Part shown: one piece after another, positions 43,603-55,652 of the stretch
How positions within the stretch are numbered: the first letter of the stretch is position 1
Layout of the letters: each line of letters starts with the position of its first letter
NCBI GenBank assembly: GCA_002077065.1
Contig: NAJO01000002.1
Span: 1,240,001 to 1,304,000 of the forward strand
Length of the DNA: 64,000 bases
Source of the DNA: Cryoendolithus antarcticus
Taxonomy: Eukaryota > Ascomycota > Dothideomycetes > Cladosporiales > Cladosporiaceae
Direction of reading: 5' to 3'
Notes under the pieces: generated by a model
Told to the model about the DNA's origin: nothing
The model's database searches: none
Seen by the model: only the letters and a program-made list of their open reading frames with translations
Made by a program: the position numbers and the translations under genes

Positions 43603-45411
43603 ATGGCCGCCACCGCCGCCGGCGCCTCCATGGCGGACGACACCGACACCTTCACCCTCCCCGCCCGCAAGAAACCCAAGATCTCCGAACTCCCCCTAAC
43701 CTCTACTCAACGCGCGTCAATGGACAGCATGCTCGTCAAATTCAAGAAGCAAGGCGGCTTTGATGCAGTGCGCAAGAAGTCACTCCAGCAATACAACGAG
43801 TCAGCACAACGCGGCATCTTTGAAGCTACGCTACGGAAATTCACCGCCGATGAGATCGAGCGCGAGCCAGTGAAGTATCTTCGACCTGATCGCAGGCAGG
43901 CTGCTCCGCTACTGGAAGGTGCAGCGGCGAGAGCGGGCGTGTATGAGAGGACGAGAGGGGATGTGGATCAATACATCGAGATCTATCTCGCCGGGGCGGA
44001 GGCGCAACTGAGGGAGATTCGGCGAAAGGAGATTGGAGATGAAGCTGCAGAGGAGGAGCGGCTGCGAGGACTGAAGAGTGAGGAGGCTTATGCTGCCGAG
44101 GCTGACGAGCGACGCGAGGCGAGGGAGAAGAAGTATGTGGCTGATGAGAAGGCTAGGGTCAAGGCGGAGAAGAGGGAGAGGAAGACAAAGGAGCTCGAGG
44201 GCCTACGCAAGAAGCAAGATGAGCTTATGAAGGAGACGGAACGGCTGCAACGCGAAGCTAAGCGAAGGCAAGAGCGGCTGGAGTGGAAGAATGCGGAGAA
44301 GGAGAAGGAGAAGGAGAGGATTAGGAAGTATAATGAAGAGAGAGACAAGGCTTTGAAGGAAGCAGAAGAGAAGGAGAAGGCTGCTAGGGAGGAGAAGGAG
44401 AGAGCGCAGAAGGAGCGAGAGAGGAAGCATAAGGAGAGGCTAGAGCAGGAAGCGCTTGACCTATTGCTGCGAGAGGGCAAGGCGATGGCCGACAAGGCTC
44501 GAAGACCTGAACTGGAGCGCAGCGCTAGCATGGAGCCTCCACCGCACCTATCACGCAATCCGGCTCCAGTCAAAGACGACGCCCTGCGCTCACGCGGTCT
44601 TCACCCGACGTCTATGACCCTTCGTCGCACTGGCGATGAGTCTTCCCTCAAGATCCCCACAGGTCCCCGAGAACGAGAGTCCATCCCCACTGGTCCAGCG
44701 GCAGACGATGACCGCAATCGCCGTCCATCGACCCGCTATCGTTCGCCTACCCCTCCTCCACGATCTTCATATGGCCACAGTAGACGCGAGTCTCCTCCCG
44801 CACGTCCACGCAACCGCGAGGAGGAACCTCGTAGAAGCGACTACAGAGAAGGCACTTCCCGCCGCGAAGCATACTACCGCAGTATTAGCGAGGAGCGCGA
44901 AGCGTGGAAAGCTCGTCGCAGCGGCGGAAGGCGTGAACGAGAGCGAGAGCGCGACAGGGGTGAAGAGGGTGAAGTAGTCGAGCGACGCACAGTAGCTAGG
45001 AGTCGAAGCAGAGACTCCCGCCGCAGAGCCGAGAGTCCGAGGAGACGAAGAAGCCGCACGCGCTCCCCTCCGCCACCACCACCAGCAGCTAGACGGTACC
45101 GCGAAGATGGGCTCGTCAGACGGCGGAGCAGAAGTCGCAGTCCGGCGGGCATCGATCGGTATGTCCCTGGTGGCGCACCAACCGCTCCAAGACGTGCGCC
45201 GCGTGATACGAGTCGCGATAGGGATAGCCATCGACGAGACCGCAGTCGGGATCGCAGAGACAGCGAGCGGTGGGGCTCAAGAGAGGAGCCGAAGCGTAGG
45301 GAGAGGAGTCGTAGTCGCGAGCGGAGAAGGGAGAGGAGTGTGGAGAGTGTGAGGGCTAGGGAGAAGGGAGAGGTGCGGGAGAAGGGCGAGGTGAAGGAAG
45401 GGGAGAAGTGA
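43603..45411 (+). CDS. BOD1/SHG1-domain protein with coiled coil and RS-rich C-terminus
   Basis: An intronless gene of 602 codons from ATG 43603. Residues about 35-120 form a COMPASS-Shg1/BOD1 domain: MLVKFKKQGGFDAVRKKSLQQ, then IFEATLRKFTADEIEREPVKYLRPDRR. A long charged coiled coil (residues 140-300, many KEKERE/REEKERAQKERERKHKERL repeats) follows. The last 200 residues are RS/RD/RE-rich (SRSRDSRRRAESPRRRRSR, RRRSRSRSPAG). Yeast Shg1 is a 142-residue COMPASS (H3K4 methyltransferase) subunit. The RS tail resembles splicing-factor domains, so a link between chromatin and RNA is possible, by inference. The opposite strand shows a Leu/Ser-rich shadow frame only. Confidence 0.85.
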   Translation: MAATAAGASMADDTDTFTLPARKKPKISELPLTSTQRASMDSMLVKFKKQGGFDAVRKKSLQQYNESAQRGIFEATLRKFTADEIEREPVKYLRPDRRQAAPLLEGAAARAGVYERTRGDVDQYIEIYLAGAEAQLREIRRKEIGDEAAEEERLRGLKSEEAYAAEADERREAREKKYVADEKARVKAEKRERKTKELEGLRKKQDELMKETERLQREAKRRQERLEWKNAEKEKEKERIRKYNEERDKALKEAEEKEKAAREEKERAQKERERKHKERLEQEALDLLLREGKAMADKARRPELERSASMEPPPHLSRNPAPVKDDALRSRGLHPTSMTLRRTGDESSLKIPTGPRERESIPTGPAADDDRNRRPSTRYRSPTPPPRSSYGHSRRESPPARPRNREEEPRRSDYREGTSRREAYYRSISEEREAWKARRSGGRRERERERDRGEEGEVVERRTVARSRSRDSRRRAESPRRRRSRTRSPPPPPPAARRYREDGLVRRRSRSRSPAGIDRYVPGGAPTAPRRAPRDTSRDRDSHRRDRSRDRRDSERWGSREEPKRRERSRSRERRRERSVESVRAREKGEVREKGEVKEGEK

Positions 45412-45766
45412 GAGATCGGAGGGTAGGTAGGCAGGCAGGCATCGAAGCCACAGCGAACCCGGCAGCAAGACTCGTTGATGTTACTGTAGTAGTAAACTAC
45501 ATTGCTCAGATCCATTCTAGACCCTCAATCAAACTCTGATGCCTGAGGCAGTCAAAAAAGTTACCCACACCGCGCAGGCAAGTATCTCGACTCAAGCACC
45601 AAGTAAACCGTCATACCTGCAACAATACGTTCACCAGCTTCCCATCGGTACAGCACGGTGATGCCAGCACCTCGTACACGACTGTGCACCACAGCACTTG
45701 TTGTAGAACCACAGTAGCGCAGTGGACCAAGGGACTACCTCCCACCGCGCGTGCGGGCCATCTAAA
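45412..45766. other. Intergenic region
   Basis: A 355-bp spacer between two plus-strand genes; includes a short GGTAGGTAGGCAGGCAGGCA tetranucleotide run at 45421-45440. No gene is seen. Confidence 0.45.
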
Positions 45767-47739
45767 ATGACCTCGACCTATCCGGATCCACAATATACAG
45801 GACAGTGGTCGATCGATCAGCCGCCGGGTGGCTACGTGCAAGCTGGTCCCGATGCTGAACCCAGCCTTGATCAGCATACACAGCCGATCGATGGGGAAAG
45901 TCTCAGGGCGACAGAGAGTGAAGACGCAACTCGAAATGCAACCCTCACCGCGCCAGTCAACGCGCCCAGTGCTGTCCCAGGAGTATCCGCACAACGCACC
46001 TCGCGTGGCGGCGCGCCGAAAGCGACACCAGCTGAGCGCCAAAAGATCAAAGATCGCTGGCTCTCGGCGTGCTATGTCCCACGTACAAGCGCACCGCGCG
46101 ATCTTCGCCCTTTTGCGACCGATGAGCTGCAGCAGTCGTATCCTCCCGAGGTGAAGATGCCTCCCATCATCGGATCGTGGCTGATGTATCCCAATAAGCG
46201 GATCAAGTACAACCCCTTTCCCGACAATATTGATGCTACACGGCTTAAGCTGTTCAAGATGGAGCAGCCGGTGTTGCTAAAGAACAGTCAAGAGATTGCG
46301 GACTTGCTTCCTCATGTGACCAACTTTTGGAGGCGAAGTGTTGGTCGAGTCTATGTTGCCGAGAATGGGACTCAAGTGGAGTCTTGGGGCTGTCGGTCGA
46401 CTAAGCCGATGGAGCGGAAGACACGATCAGTTGGGAAAGGTGAGCGCAAAATGCTTGCATGCATGATTCAGGTCACTGACGGCACATTACAGGTCTCCGC
46501 GTCAAGGCGCGAAGAGTCACAATGTTTGAGGAGCAGGAACGCTGCAAACTGCGATTGCGTGTGCTCTCGTTCACAGATCACGCTGGCATTGGCAAAGAGC
46601 ATGCCCACTGGGGCGTGCACTGTCACTGCATCCCAGAGTGGGTCTACATCTCCCGGGAGTGCGCGCCGGGCATCGAGCACACTCACGGCACAGCGATCAT
46701 GGAGAAGTACCGTAAGTCCGATGCAATGCTATACTTTGGTCGACTCAAAGTCGAGGAGGGCTACGGCTATGGCGCTGTGGAGGACTGGCTGAGGAAGGAG
46801 TTTCCGGGTGCTACCGAGCAGATACAGTATGTGACCAAGACGGACATTGCGAACATGACTCGGCCATGGAGGCAAAAGCATCCAACTCACCCTCTGACTC
46901 TGAAGGTCGAGCCTGATACCGAAGAGGTGTCGATCATGAAGGTGCTGGTTGACGCTGTCGTCGAAGCACCCGAAGATGACATTCGCACAGTACTACGGGA
47001 GTTGTGCAAGGATTCGGAGGAGATGACCAACGTCATATTGGGAATGCTGGAGAAACGGAAGAGTGATCGCAACGAAGAAGCCGCCGCTGCCGCGACAGTA
47101 GATGCAGTGATGGACGACGACCCCGTGGAAGAGGCTACTCAAACGCCGTGGCAGCTGACGGAAGGCGCGCTCAAGACTCTGCCGTTCCCAGGCTTCCCAA
47201 GAAAGTTCGCGCCTTCGGAATCTGAGTCGTCCGGTCTTGAAGATGGCTCTTCGTCACGTAAAAGGGCTCGTGGCAAGGGTCCCGAAGGACTAAAACCGCG
47301 CCAGCTACCAGTGCTGCCGAATGGACTTCAGATGCAGAGCTCAGCTTTGCACCTTGCGCAACAGCCCCAGCTGCACGGCGATGATTCACTGGTACAGACT
47401 GCGCAGATGTCGCTCACCGACGGAACCATGCCTAACATAGCACGGATGCAGACTTGCTCTGCGTACGATCCCGCGCTCTCGATCCCGGCAAATCCTTATG
47501 CCCAGCCAGCCGTCGCAGCTTCGCCGCAGATGGAGCCCACGACTGCAGATCGGCGACTCAGCCAAGCCTTCTATTCGGTCACTTCGATCCCTGTGAGTCC
47601 TTCTGTGGACTGCACGATGCCTGACCAGGAAGCCGATTCGGGGCGACGGCCTTTGGGCCGTGGTGGGATTGCCGAGGGGGTACAGCAGGAGAGACCTTCA
47701 TGGGCGCAGCCAACAAGTGTGGTGCCTGAAAAGCCATAA
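45767..47739 (+). CDS. Unrecognised two-exon fungal protein
   Basis: Exons 45767-46439 and 46493-47739 (donor GTGAGC, acceptor ATTACAG) give about 639 residues. A disordered N-terminus (residues 1-105) leads into a conserved-looking core of about 270 residues: ERQKIKDRWLSACYVPRTSA, IIGSWLMYPNKRIKYNPFPDN, RRSVGRVYVAENGTQVESWGC, a His/Cys-rich HAHWGVHCHCIPEWVYISREC and HTHGTAIMEKYRKSD. The His/Cys cluster could bind metal (inference). After it the protein is low in complexity, with a basic SSRKRARGKGPEGLK that could be a nuclear signal. I do not recognise the family. No signal peptide or membrane helix. Confidence 0.72.
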
Positions 47740-48273
47740 GTCAAAGGCAACTCGCTCAGTATGCGATTGCGGAGCTGAGAGTCTCGCATGAATCTACAAT
47801 TTGCAGTCGTGGGATCTATAGCCGCTCGAGACTCTGCATAAGTACTAGTAAACTCAACCAGTGGGCGGTGCCCTCACGCTAATAGACACCGCACTCCGCA
47901 ACGCACTGGGTTTCGTCGTGGAAGTGAGAAGCGCTCGTATGTGATCACGACGCTTTCGAGTGTTCTTCGCGTCTACATGAATCTTGCATCCGTATTATGA
48001 CTTATCATGTAATGTGATTGCTGCTTCGCAGCAGAAGTTGGACAGTGCTGTGAGTGCCAAGGCGGCATTGAAGTGGGGCGGATCGACTTCTGGACTTTCG
48101 GACTCGGCCATCTGTTCCATGCACTACATGAATTCATTTCGCGACACGCAGCACAGGAGAAGCCGGTTGACATCATTTCCTGTACGCGTTCAGCCACTGT
48201 ACATTCTATCGTATTCGCATTTGCCTACTGTATACCCTCTCTAGACTATGCCGCGATAGACTCAAAAGCCGCG
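47740..48273. other. Intergenic region upstream of the histidine kinase
   Basis: About 0.53 kb with no supported gene; presumably the kinase promoter. Confidence 0.4.
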
Positions 48274-51200
48274 ATGTGGCAAGCAACCTCGAACACGGAG
48301 AGGGCCGAGTCCGACGAGGACAGCCATGGCAGTGAGATGCATGGTGTGATACGACCCCGTACCGAGTCTGCGCGTGACAAGATCGCGTTTCGGTTCGCAG
48401 TGTGCCCGGTTGGTGCGAAAAAGCGACATACTGACGCGCAATAGGTATCTTCGGGACTGGATCTCTGAGTTCAAGCCCGCCACCTTGAACAGATCAGCAT
48501 TCCCATCGGATCCGTCGACACCGCTGCCGAAACCGCGGAGCTGCGGCGATGTGTCTCTCACCGGGTTCGCGCAGCTGGCGGCTTTACGCTTTACGGTGCG
48601 GCGTTGCCTTATCAGCATCATCACTACGTCTAATGAGTACGTGCTTGTTGAGGCGACCAAGAGTATCAGTCTCAGCTATGACAATATTGAGGACGAAGTC
48701 GATACCCCATGGCTGGGTACCTGCAGTTTCCCAACGCAAGATGGCATCAACTACAGTCAGATGCATGCTTTCCGCAAGGCTCGCCGCCTGCGGGAGGCCC
48801 CTGACGAAGCCGATTACTACTACAAGGATGGCTCCAGCGGTCACTCTCGCATTGTCAGCGATGTTCGAGACCGGGACGACCTCCAGGCCTCGCCATTCTT
48901 TGAGCGCGGGAAGCAGCACAGATTCGTGTTCTCCGTACCTCTGCGGGACCCGAAGGGCGTTCCTCTTGGGGCTCTCACCATGATCGATGACAAGCCACGC
49001 TACGGCATCTCTGCGGCCGAAATGGCACTCGCGGAAGACCTTGCAGACACGGTAGTCAGGCACTTAGACTCCGTCGTGGTCAGATGTCAGCAGCGGCGTG
49101 GTGAGCGACTCATACAGGGACTGGGCTTATTCAACGATGACAAAGATAGCCTCCGAGAGTGGTGGAGCGTCCACAACGATGAACGGCTAAGGAAAGCTGG
49201 ACGTCACCACGTTATCGGGACGTCAATTAAAGAAGATCGACGCGCAAGACGAGCTCGTGCGGATGTAGAATTCGGCTATGAGAACGGCTCGACCGCGATT
49301 GAAGCAAATGTACGCCCCATGACCAGACACGTAAGAATAAGTACGACTAACGAGCTTTCCAATCGACAGGCTACCTATGTTGCTCATCAGTACCAATCAA
49401 CATCAACGCGCGTGACGGATCAAAGATCTGAAGCGGCACATCGACCGAAATTGACACGAGACTTGCCCACTGCTGTGCGCAGCATGTCTAGCGACACAGC
49501 AACGCTGGCAGATGCAGCAACGAGATCGAAACAGACGACCGAGGCCAAGCGCGATTTCAACATGGTGAAAGAAGTGGCACTAACATACGCAAGAGCCTGT
49601 AACTTGCTGCGAGAAGGTCTCGACGTTGAAGGCGTCGTCTTCCTTGATGCATCTGCCATCTCTGCGCGCCATGCGAAACGTGATCAGCCTAGTGCTAATC
49701 GATTCCGTCCTGGAACGGATACACGATCAACCACTACTAGTGGCGCCAGTGGTGGCGAGCTGGCGCAAACAAGTGATACCGAAGATGGCGGGCAAACCGT
49801 GCCGTTAAGCAAATGCTGTGGTTATTCCGCCCGGGTCCGCTCAAGCATGCCCAGCGATCCTGCTTTACCAATCCAAATCCCCCAGGACTTTCTAGCACAT
49901 CTCATCAAGTCTTACCCGCGTGGCAAGGTGTGGAATTTCAATGAAGGAGGGCAAGCTTACAGGACGAGCAGTGGCGAGGATTTCACTACTACTGCAAGCA
50001 GCGGTCCCAGTGGCGCGGAGCGCAAGCGTCCCCGCACCCGCGATCAGCGTGATGCAGAGAAGCTTGCAGCCATGCTGCGTGGCGCGAAGGCAATAGCTCT
50101 GTATCCCATATTCGACAGTACTGCAGATAGGTGGCGGTCTGCAGGGCTCATCTGGACAACAACTCAAGACCGTCTCTTCGACGCAAGCGAGGACCTGCAG
50201 TATCTCGCAGCGTTCGGCGCCTGCATCGTCAACAAGCTTTCACAGCTGGAGACTGTAGCAGCAGACCGCACAAAGTCAGCATTCATTGGCAGCATCAGTC
50301 ACGAACTCAGATCTTCTCTCCATGGCATTCTGGCAGGAGTTGAATTCCTGCAGGAAAGCGAGCTTACGACGTTCCAAATGGAGATGGCGAATACGATCAG
50401 CATGGCGGGTAGAACACTGCTCGACACCGTCAATCACATTCTAGACTATTCCAAAGTGACTAGCTTTACGCAGGCGCAGCGAACCGAGAGAGTTGTAAAT
50501 GATGGCGCACGGCGCAAGGCCCACGGTAGCGAGGGCCATGTCGGCGAAGTCGGAGTAACAACAGATCTGGATCTGGCACGACTGACCGAGGACGTGCTGG
50601 AGTCTGTCGTATCAGCGTACAGGTTTCGAGAGCGAGGCGGGTCGACTGTATCGCCCATACATGAGGAGAACCAACCGCCCTCAAGCCCAGTCTCCGAGTC
50701 TACTAGCTTGACTAGCTTTTCCGGGAGGCGCAACAGCGAGGTCGCCGTCATCTTGAACATCGATCGTGCTCCATCTTGGTTCTTGACCATTTCAGTGAGT
50801 AGATCGAGTTCTGTATCAGACTTGATTTCGACTTGCTAACACCCTATCAGAGCGGATCCTGGACCCGCGTACTTACGAATCTTGTCGGTAATGCTCTGAA
50901 GTGTGGGTACACCCTTTGCTGACCATCTGTTTCGCCTTGCGAATACCCCGTAGCACAGCAGCGAACAAATTGGCCTAAGCACTGACATCAATACAGATAC
51001 CAAGGAAGGCAGCATCTCCGTCTCACTCCAATTCATCGAGACCCCTCACACGAGTGAAGACGACACCGCCCGACTCAAGCTAACTGTTCAGGATACCGGT
51101 GTCGGCATGAGCCGCTCTTTTGTCGAGCACGATCTCTACACTCCATTCAAGCAAGAAGACTCGCATGCGACTGGTACTGGTCTTGGACTTAGTATTGTGA

Positions 51201-52444
51201 AACAGATCTGTCGAGATATGAGGGCAGACATTCGGTTCGACAGCGAGAAGGGACGTGGCACTGTTGCTACAGTGGAGCTCGAATTACCGTTTGCCACCGG
51301 GGTGCCTAGCAAGTATGATCTGCTACAAGATCTTAGTCCACGGCGGATGCATCTCTGCAGTCGCCTTGCTGGAGGTCTAGACACGCCAAGGGCGAAGAAT
51401 GCTCAGCTGGTCGAAGAGAGCGTAAAGTTGATCAACAAGAAATGGCTTACGTGGCAGACCTCTACAGGTCCAGCGATTGCTGATGACTCCGGTCCCACTG
51501 TTTTCGCGATCACCGAGTCTGAGCTACATGACTGGATCGTTCAGCTACCAAGCTCACTTGAGGAGATGTTCGACGTTATCACCACACGGGGCGCTTACTT
51601 GCTGGTGCTGTCCTCGAAGTACCAGTCTACATTTTGCGAGCATCCGCTTCCTATTCGAGCGTGCTTTGTACAACAACCGTACGACCTTGACCCATCAGAG
51701 AGATTGAACCTTACTGACAGATTCAATAGCATCGGTCCGGCGAAGATTGCCAGGATCATCCGCTCGTCAGAGACCACGGACTGGAGCGTCGTTAGTGCTG
51801 CCAAACGCAAGAGTGGTACACGATCACAGGTATCCTGGGGATCCGGCCAAAGTAATCGACTGTCCAGCTTTGCTTCGCCGGCTTCACACGGGCCCCAAGG
51901 AAAATACGGCTACTTTCCAGACAGTCCTTATTCGCGCGTACTGAGCGATGTGGTGGATAGCAAGCATGATACCGAAGGCACAAGTCTGCCCTCTGAAGAG
52001 CCAAACAGCATGGTTATCAGTCCGCTAGAGCCGAAGGAAAATACCACACTCCAGGCGCACATGAAAGTGCTCCTTGTCGAAGACAACAACATCAACATGA
52101 GGTTGCTCATTGCCTTGTGTAGAAAACTCAAATTGGAGTACTTCACGGCTGAGAATGGCAAGGAGGCTGTGGAGAAGTACACTTTACTGCATCACAGTCT
52201 GTTCCTCGTTCTGACTGATCTTAACATGCCTGTACTGGACGGCACTGGGGCCGCGAGAAAAATTAGACAGTTTGAGAAGAGAGAGCGACTGCCACGGTGC
52301 AACATTACGGCACTGTCTGGCGTTACGGACACCGCTGCACAGGATGACGCCAAGGCTGCAGGGATTGACAGTTTCCTGACGAAACCGATCAGCATGAAGG
52401 ACTTGCAGGCTTTGATACAGGACCTCAAGGGCGACCATGAATGA
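48274..52444 (+). CDS. Hybrid histidine kinase with GAF-type sensor and receiver domain
   Basis: Four exons (48274-48392, 48445-50794, 50851-50902, 50997-52444) give about 1,322 residues. The first joint yields ARDKIAFRYLRDW, a typical opening of this fungal kinase group. A GAF-like region follows (ISLSYDNIEDEVDTPWLGT to FVFSVPLRDPKGVPLGALTMIDDKPR). The phospho-accepting H-box is FIGSISHELRSSLHGILAG; the ATPase shows N-box LTNLVGNALKYTKEGS, G1 DTGVGMS and G2 GTGLGLSIV. The receiver domain has KVLLVEDNNINMRLL, phospho-Asp in LTDLNMPVLDG and Lys in FLTKPIS. All catalytic marks are present. It likely signals through Ypd1 to Ssk1/Skn7. No membrane helix, so a cytosolic sensor. Intron 1 has an unusual GTTCGC donor with a good TACTGAC branch site. 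Confidence 0.93.
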
Positions 52445-53254
52445 CGCACTGGTCTGGCTCGCACTATCAGACATCCTTCTGCAAAGCATGGGGACGTCTT
52501 CCTATGCACTTCCTAATGAGATCGCATCACATCGGGTTCTCGGCGCCAGTCGGAACATGCCTCATACCGCGGAACAGTGCTTGGGGATTGAGCTCTACCG
52601 CCGTGAGTACAAGAACAGGCACCACTGCTTTGGTTGAGTCACAGAGGCTTAGAGTATCGCGACTGTGGAACCGATCACGATTGGTGCCGATCGTAAGGCT
52701 CTCGTCCACTTGATCGACCCGATGCAGCATAATTCAGGGTGCGCGCATGGACAGCATCTGCTGCAGATGAAGCCATCTACTTTGGACAGGATCACTTGGC
52801 TACAACCAGTCTCGGAGCTCTCGTGGAGGGAGAGTCATGAAGCTGCTGCATACAGTATGCTCGCGAAAGCTCCAGGACAGCACATCTGTCTTGGCTGCAG
52901 CAACTTGCATGGAGTGCTGCACACAATCTTGGCGTGCGGCATGCCTGCTGGAACATGGAGCTTCGCACGTGCATATATGGCACGCAAGGCATCAGCAAGC
53001 GATCGGTCATACTGCCGCACCCTGTATCTGATACCGCAACGCATGCGATACGCCGGCCAAGCTTGGCTGCAGAGAGTAGGTAGCTGAGAGCTGTGGGGCC
53101 GCATCCATCGCTCGCTGCGGTACGCGTTATTGACTGCAGCAATCTGCTTAAGGAGAGGCAAGCTACTATGTAACGAGTCCAGCACAAATCAGTATCGCGC
53201 TCTCGTCAAGGACCATGTTCTTCCGGAACCTAACGTCGAACCCACCATCACACG
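52445..53254. other. Intergenic region
   Basis: About 0.8 kb containing only short overlapping frames on both strands without domains. No gene is supported. Confidence 0.45.
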
Positions 53255-54263
53255 ATGTCGTTCCTCAAGAACCTCTCGAAAGGCTTCGACGAGCTCAAGG
53301 CAAAATCCGCAGACGACGATCACGCCAAAACCGGCCACGCCCCAGAAGCAAAGCGAGGAGAGTCATGTGCGTACTACGGATCTCAGCAGCCTCAGAGCGG
53401 GCCAGCTCCCGGATTGAGCCACGCTGGCGGAGACCAGCGGCAGGGATACGGAAATCACCTTCCACCCCAAGGTTCTCTTCCCGGTGCACCTACGTGCCCA
53501 CCGGGCTGGTCTTCTCAGTGGAACCAGAACCAGCAGCGATGGTTCTTCACCAAGCAGGCGACTGGCCATTCAAGCTGGAACCCACCAAATCCAGGCCACG
53601 GAGACAACCGCGGATTCATGGGTTATATAATTGCTCCGCAGTATGGAGCTCAAGCGCCGCAACATAGCTTGGGAGGCCACGACAATCCTTCATACGGCGC
53701 TGGCCATGCTCCTCACAGTGGTGGACCGCAGTACGGGCAGCCTGGCCACGGCCATGAGAAGAAGGGCGGCAACAACGCAATGCTCTACGGAGCGGGAGGC
53801 CTAGCTGCGGGCGCTGTAGGGGGCGCCCTCATTACCAATGCAATGGGTAAGCCTTCGACGGGGATGCATGGGCCGTGAATACTTTCAACTAATGACTCCC
53901 AGATGATGATGATCACCACGGTGGGCCTGCACAGGGTCCGTCACAAGGCTATGGTGGCGATCCGAGCTACGTCCAGGGCGGCTACGGGGCGCCGCCTTCT
54001 GGTGCTCCACCAGAAGTACTCCCTGCCACGGATGCCGACGGCGAAAGCGTATCGAGTAGCGACCGCGAGGAAGTGCAAGATGCGAGAGCTGACTATGAGG
54101 AGGCAGTGGCAGAGGCCAGTGAAGGCAGTAGTAGTGATGCAGAGGAAGTCGCCGAAGCGCGTGAAGACTACGTTCGTATGATCTAGCAACGCATTCTACA
54201 CATTGTACTGACATTTTACGCGACTTCCAGGAAGAAGCCTACGAGGAAACCTACGAAGACTGA
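53255..54263 (+). CDS. WW-domain protein with glycine zipper and acidic tail
   Basis: Three exons (53255-53846, 53903-54171, 54231-54263) give about 297 residues. The N-terminus MSFLKNLSKGFDELKAK is amphipathic. Residues about 80-112 form a WW domain (PPGWSSQWNQNQQRWFF ... TGHSSWNPP) that would bind proline-rich peptides. A Gly/Pro/His/Gln-rich region and a glycine-zipper helix (GAGGLAAGAVGGALITNAM) follow, then an acidic tail ending AREDYEEAYEETYED. The last splice uses donor GTTCGT; this choice repeats the DYEEA pattern seen 27 residues earlier. If that intron is not removed, the protein would end RMI at 54186. Similar Gly/Pro-rich WW proteins are common in fungi; function unknown. Confidence 0.75.
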
Positions 54264-54570
54264 AGATGGAACAGCTCACTGGTGGGTTTATGTAGCTCGC
54301 CAATGCAGCTGTAATGTGTCATGTCGCGTACACTTCCTCTCACAAGTACCAATCGCCCCTAGCGCGATCTCGCTCACACCTCGAGGCCAGCTTCGAGGAA
54401 ATGTGCTATACAGGGGACGACCATCAGCAGTGCCGCTGACCACCGGACCTTCGTGGCCATTGATAACGCCTAAGGCTTCTCCACAGTGCAGTATGACCTA
54501 TGTGTCTTTGGCGGGCTGACTAGCAGAGTCGATAGAGAGTATACGTGGCCGCAAAGGCACAAAGCCAGGC

Positions 54571-55365
54571 CTATGCGGCCGGATAAGTCGAGCCATTCAT
54601 GAAAGTCGTATTCGTCCATTCACCACTCAACTACAGAGACATTAGCTTACGATGCACGAATGATGGTCTGGCATGAGCAGAGCACGTACATGCCACGCAT
54701 CGATCTTGAGCAGAAAGCTGGTGTTCGTACTTGACACAGCGCTAAGAACGCCGACTGCGACGATGTTGTTGAGCCAGTAGTACTTGCTATACCCGTGTTA
54801 ACCCGGCGGTGGTATTAATCAGCATAAAAGACTTACAGGTCACCGGTCTCAAAGGCGAGTCGCAGATGCAGGTTGCCGTTAGGTTGTGCTGGTCCGGAAG
54901 TCCTGCTCCTCGATCAGCAAACGCGATCGCTCGGCGCTGGAATGGAGAAGTTGGCAATACTGCAAGAAAATGTTCGCGCCATCATCAGTCTGCACATTAT
55001 ACCGCGTATCTGCGCTGAATATCCCCGTCGATGGATCAGTCAGTCCCCAGTCTGCACCAACATCGAGGATCTTGCCTAGGAAGTGTCAATGACGCTACTC
55101 TCAGAAGGAGAAGGCCCTCAAGATTGTCTAACACACCATTGATCCTAGGACCAGTGACATTGCCGCCAACAATGGGAATCGTAGTGCGAATGCCTCGAGG
55201 TCCTTGAGAGTTATATATGTTGTTGAGACACTCGACGTAAGCCGTGTAAAGGTATTCGAGACCGGGCGCTTGGGGCTGGGCAGGGTGATGATGCTGAGAG
55301 GAAAGCGCGGTGGCAGATACTGCGGTAGAAAGGGCTACAAGCGAGGTGAGTATCGGATAGCGCAT
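54571..55365 (-). CDS. Secreted DUF3237-family protein
   Basis: Five exons (55137-55365, 54961-55075, 54837-54902, 54690-54786, 54571-54630) give about 188 residues. The first 20 or so residues (MRYPILTSLVALSTAVSATA) are a signal peptide. The DUF3237 barrel shows PGLEYLYTAYVECL, RTTIPIVGGNVTGPRINGKILDVGADW, RYNVQTDDGANIFLQTSG and LHLRLAFETGD, each joined across introns. The last exon (LSGEWTNTTFMNG) follows a GTACGT...GCTAATG...TGTAG intron; unspliced, the frame would end 15 codons later at 54642. Two potential N-glycosylation sites (NVT, NTT) fit secretion. The family's function is unknown. Confidence 0.8.
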
Positions 55366-55652
55366 GATCGCGATTTGTTGTCGTGGACTTCGGGCTTGAT
55401 TAATACAAGAGCAGGGAAAGTCAGAGGACGAGAGAATTCAAGGGAGGTTGCTTTCTATATGGTATCGTGTTGCTCATACTGGTCTGCCCGGGTATATGCA
55501 ATTGCTCGAGCCTCAGGTACAGACGTGACGTCTTGCGGGGAAGGCACCTCATCCCAGTAGCAGATCTCGGTTGTGGTCCGAGTGAGCACGCTTCCCGGCA
55601 GTTGAAGCGGTTTGCTGAGTGACTGAAGCCACATGCCATTGCTCGAATGGTC

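Noticed and set aside
44088..44573. 161-codon Leu/Ser-rich minus frame opposite the Shg1-domain gene
   Set aside because: It is the antisense shadow of the Glu/Lys/Arg-rich coiled coil; composition is explained by complementing GAG/AAG codons.
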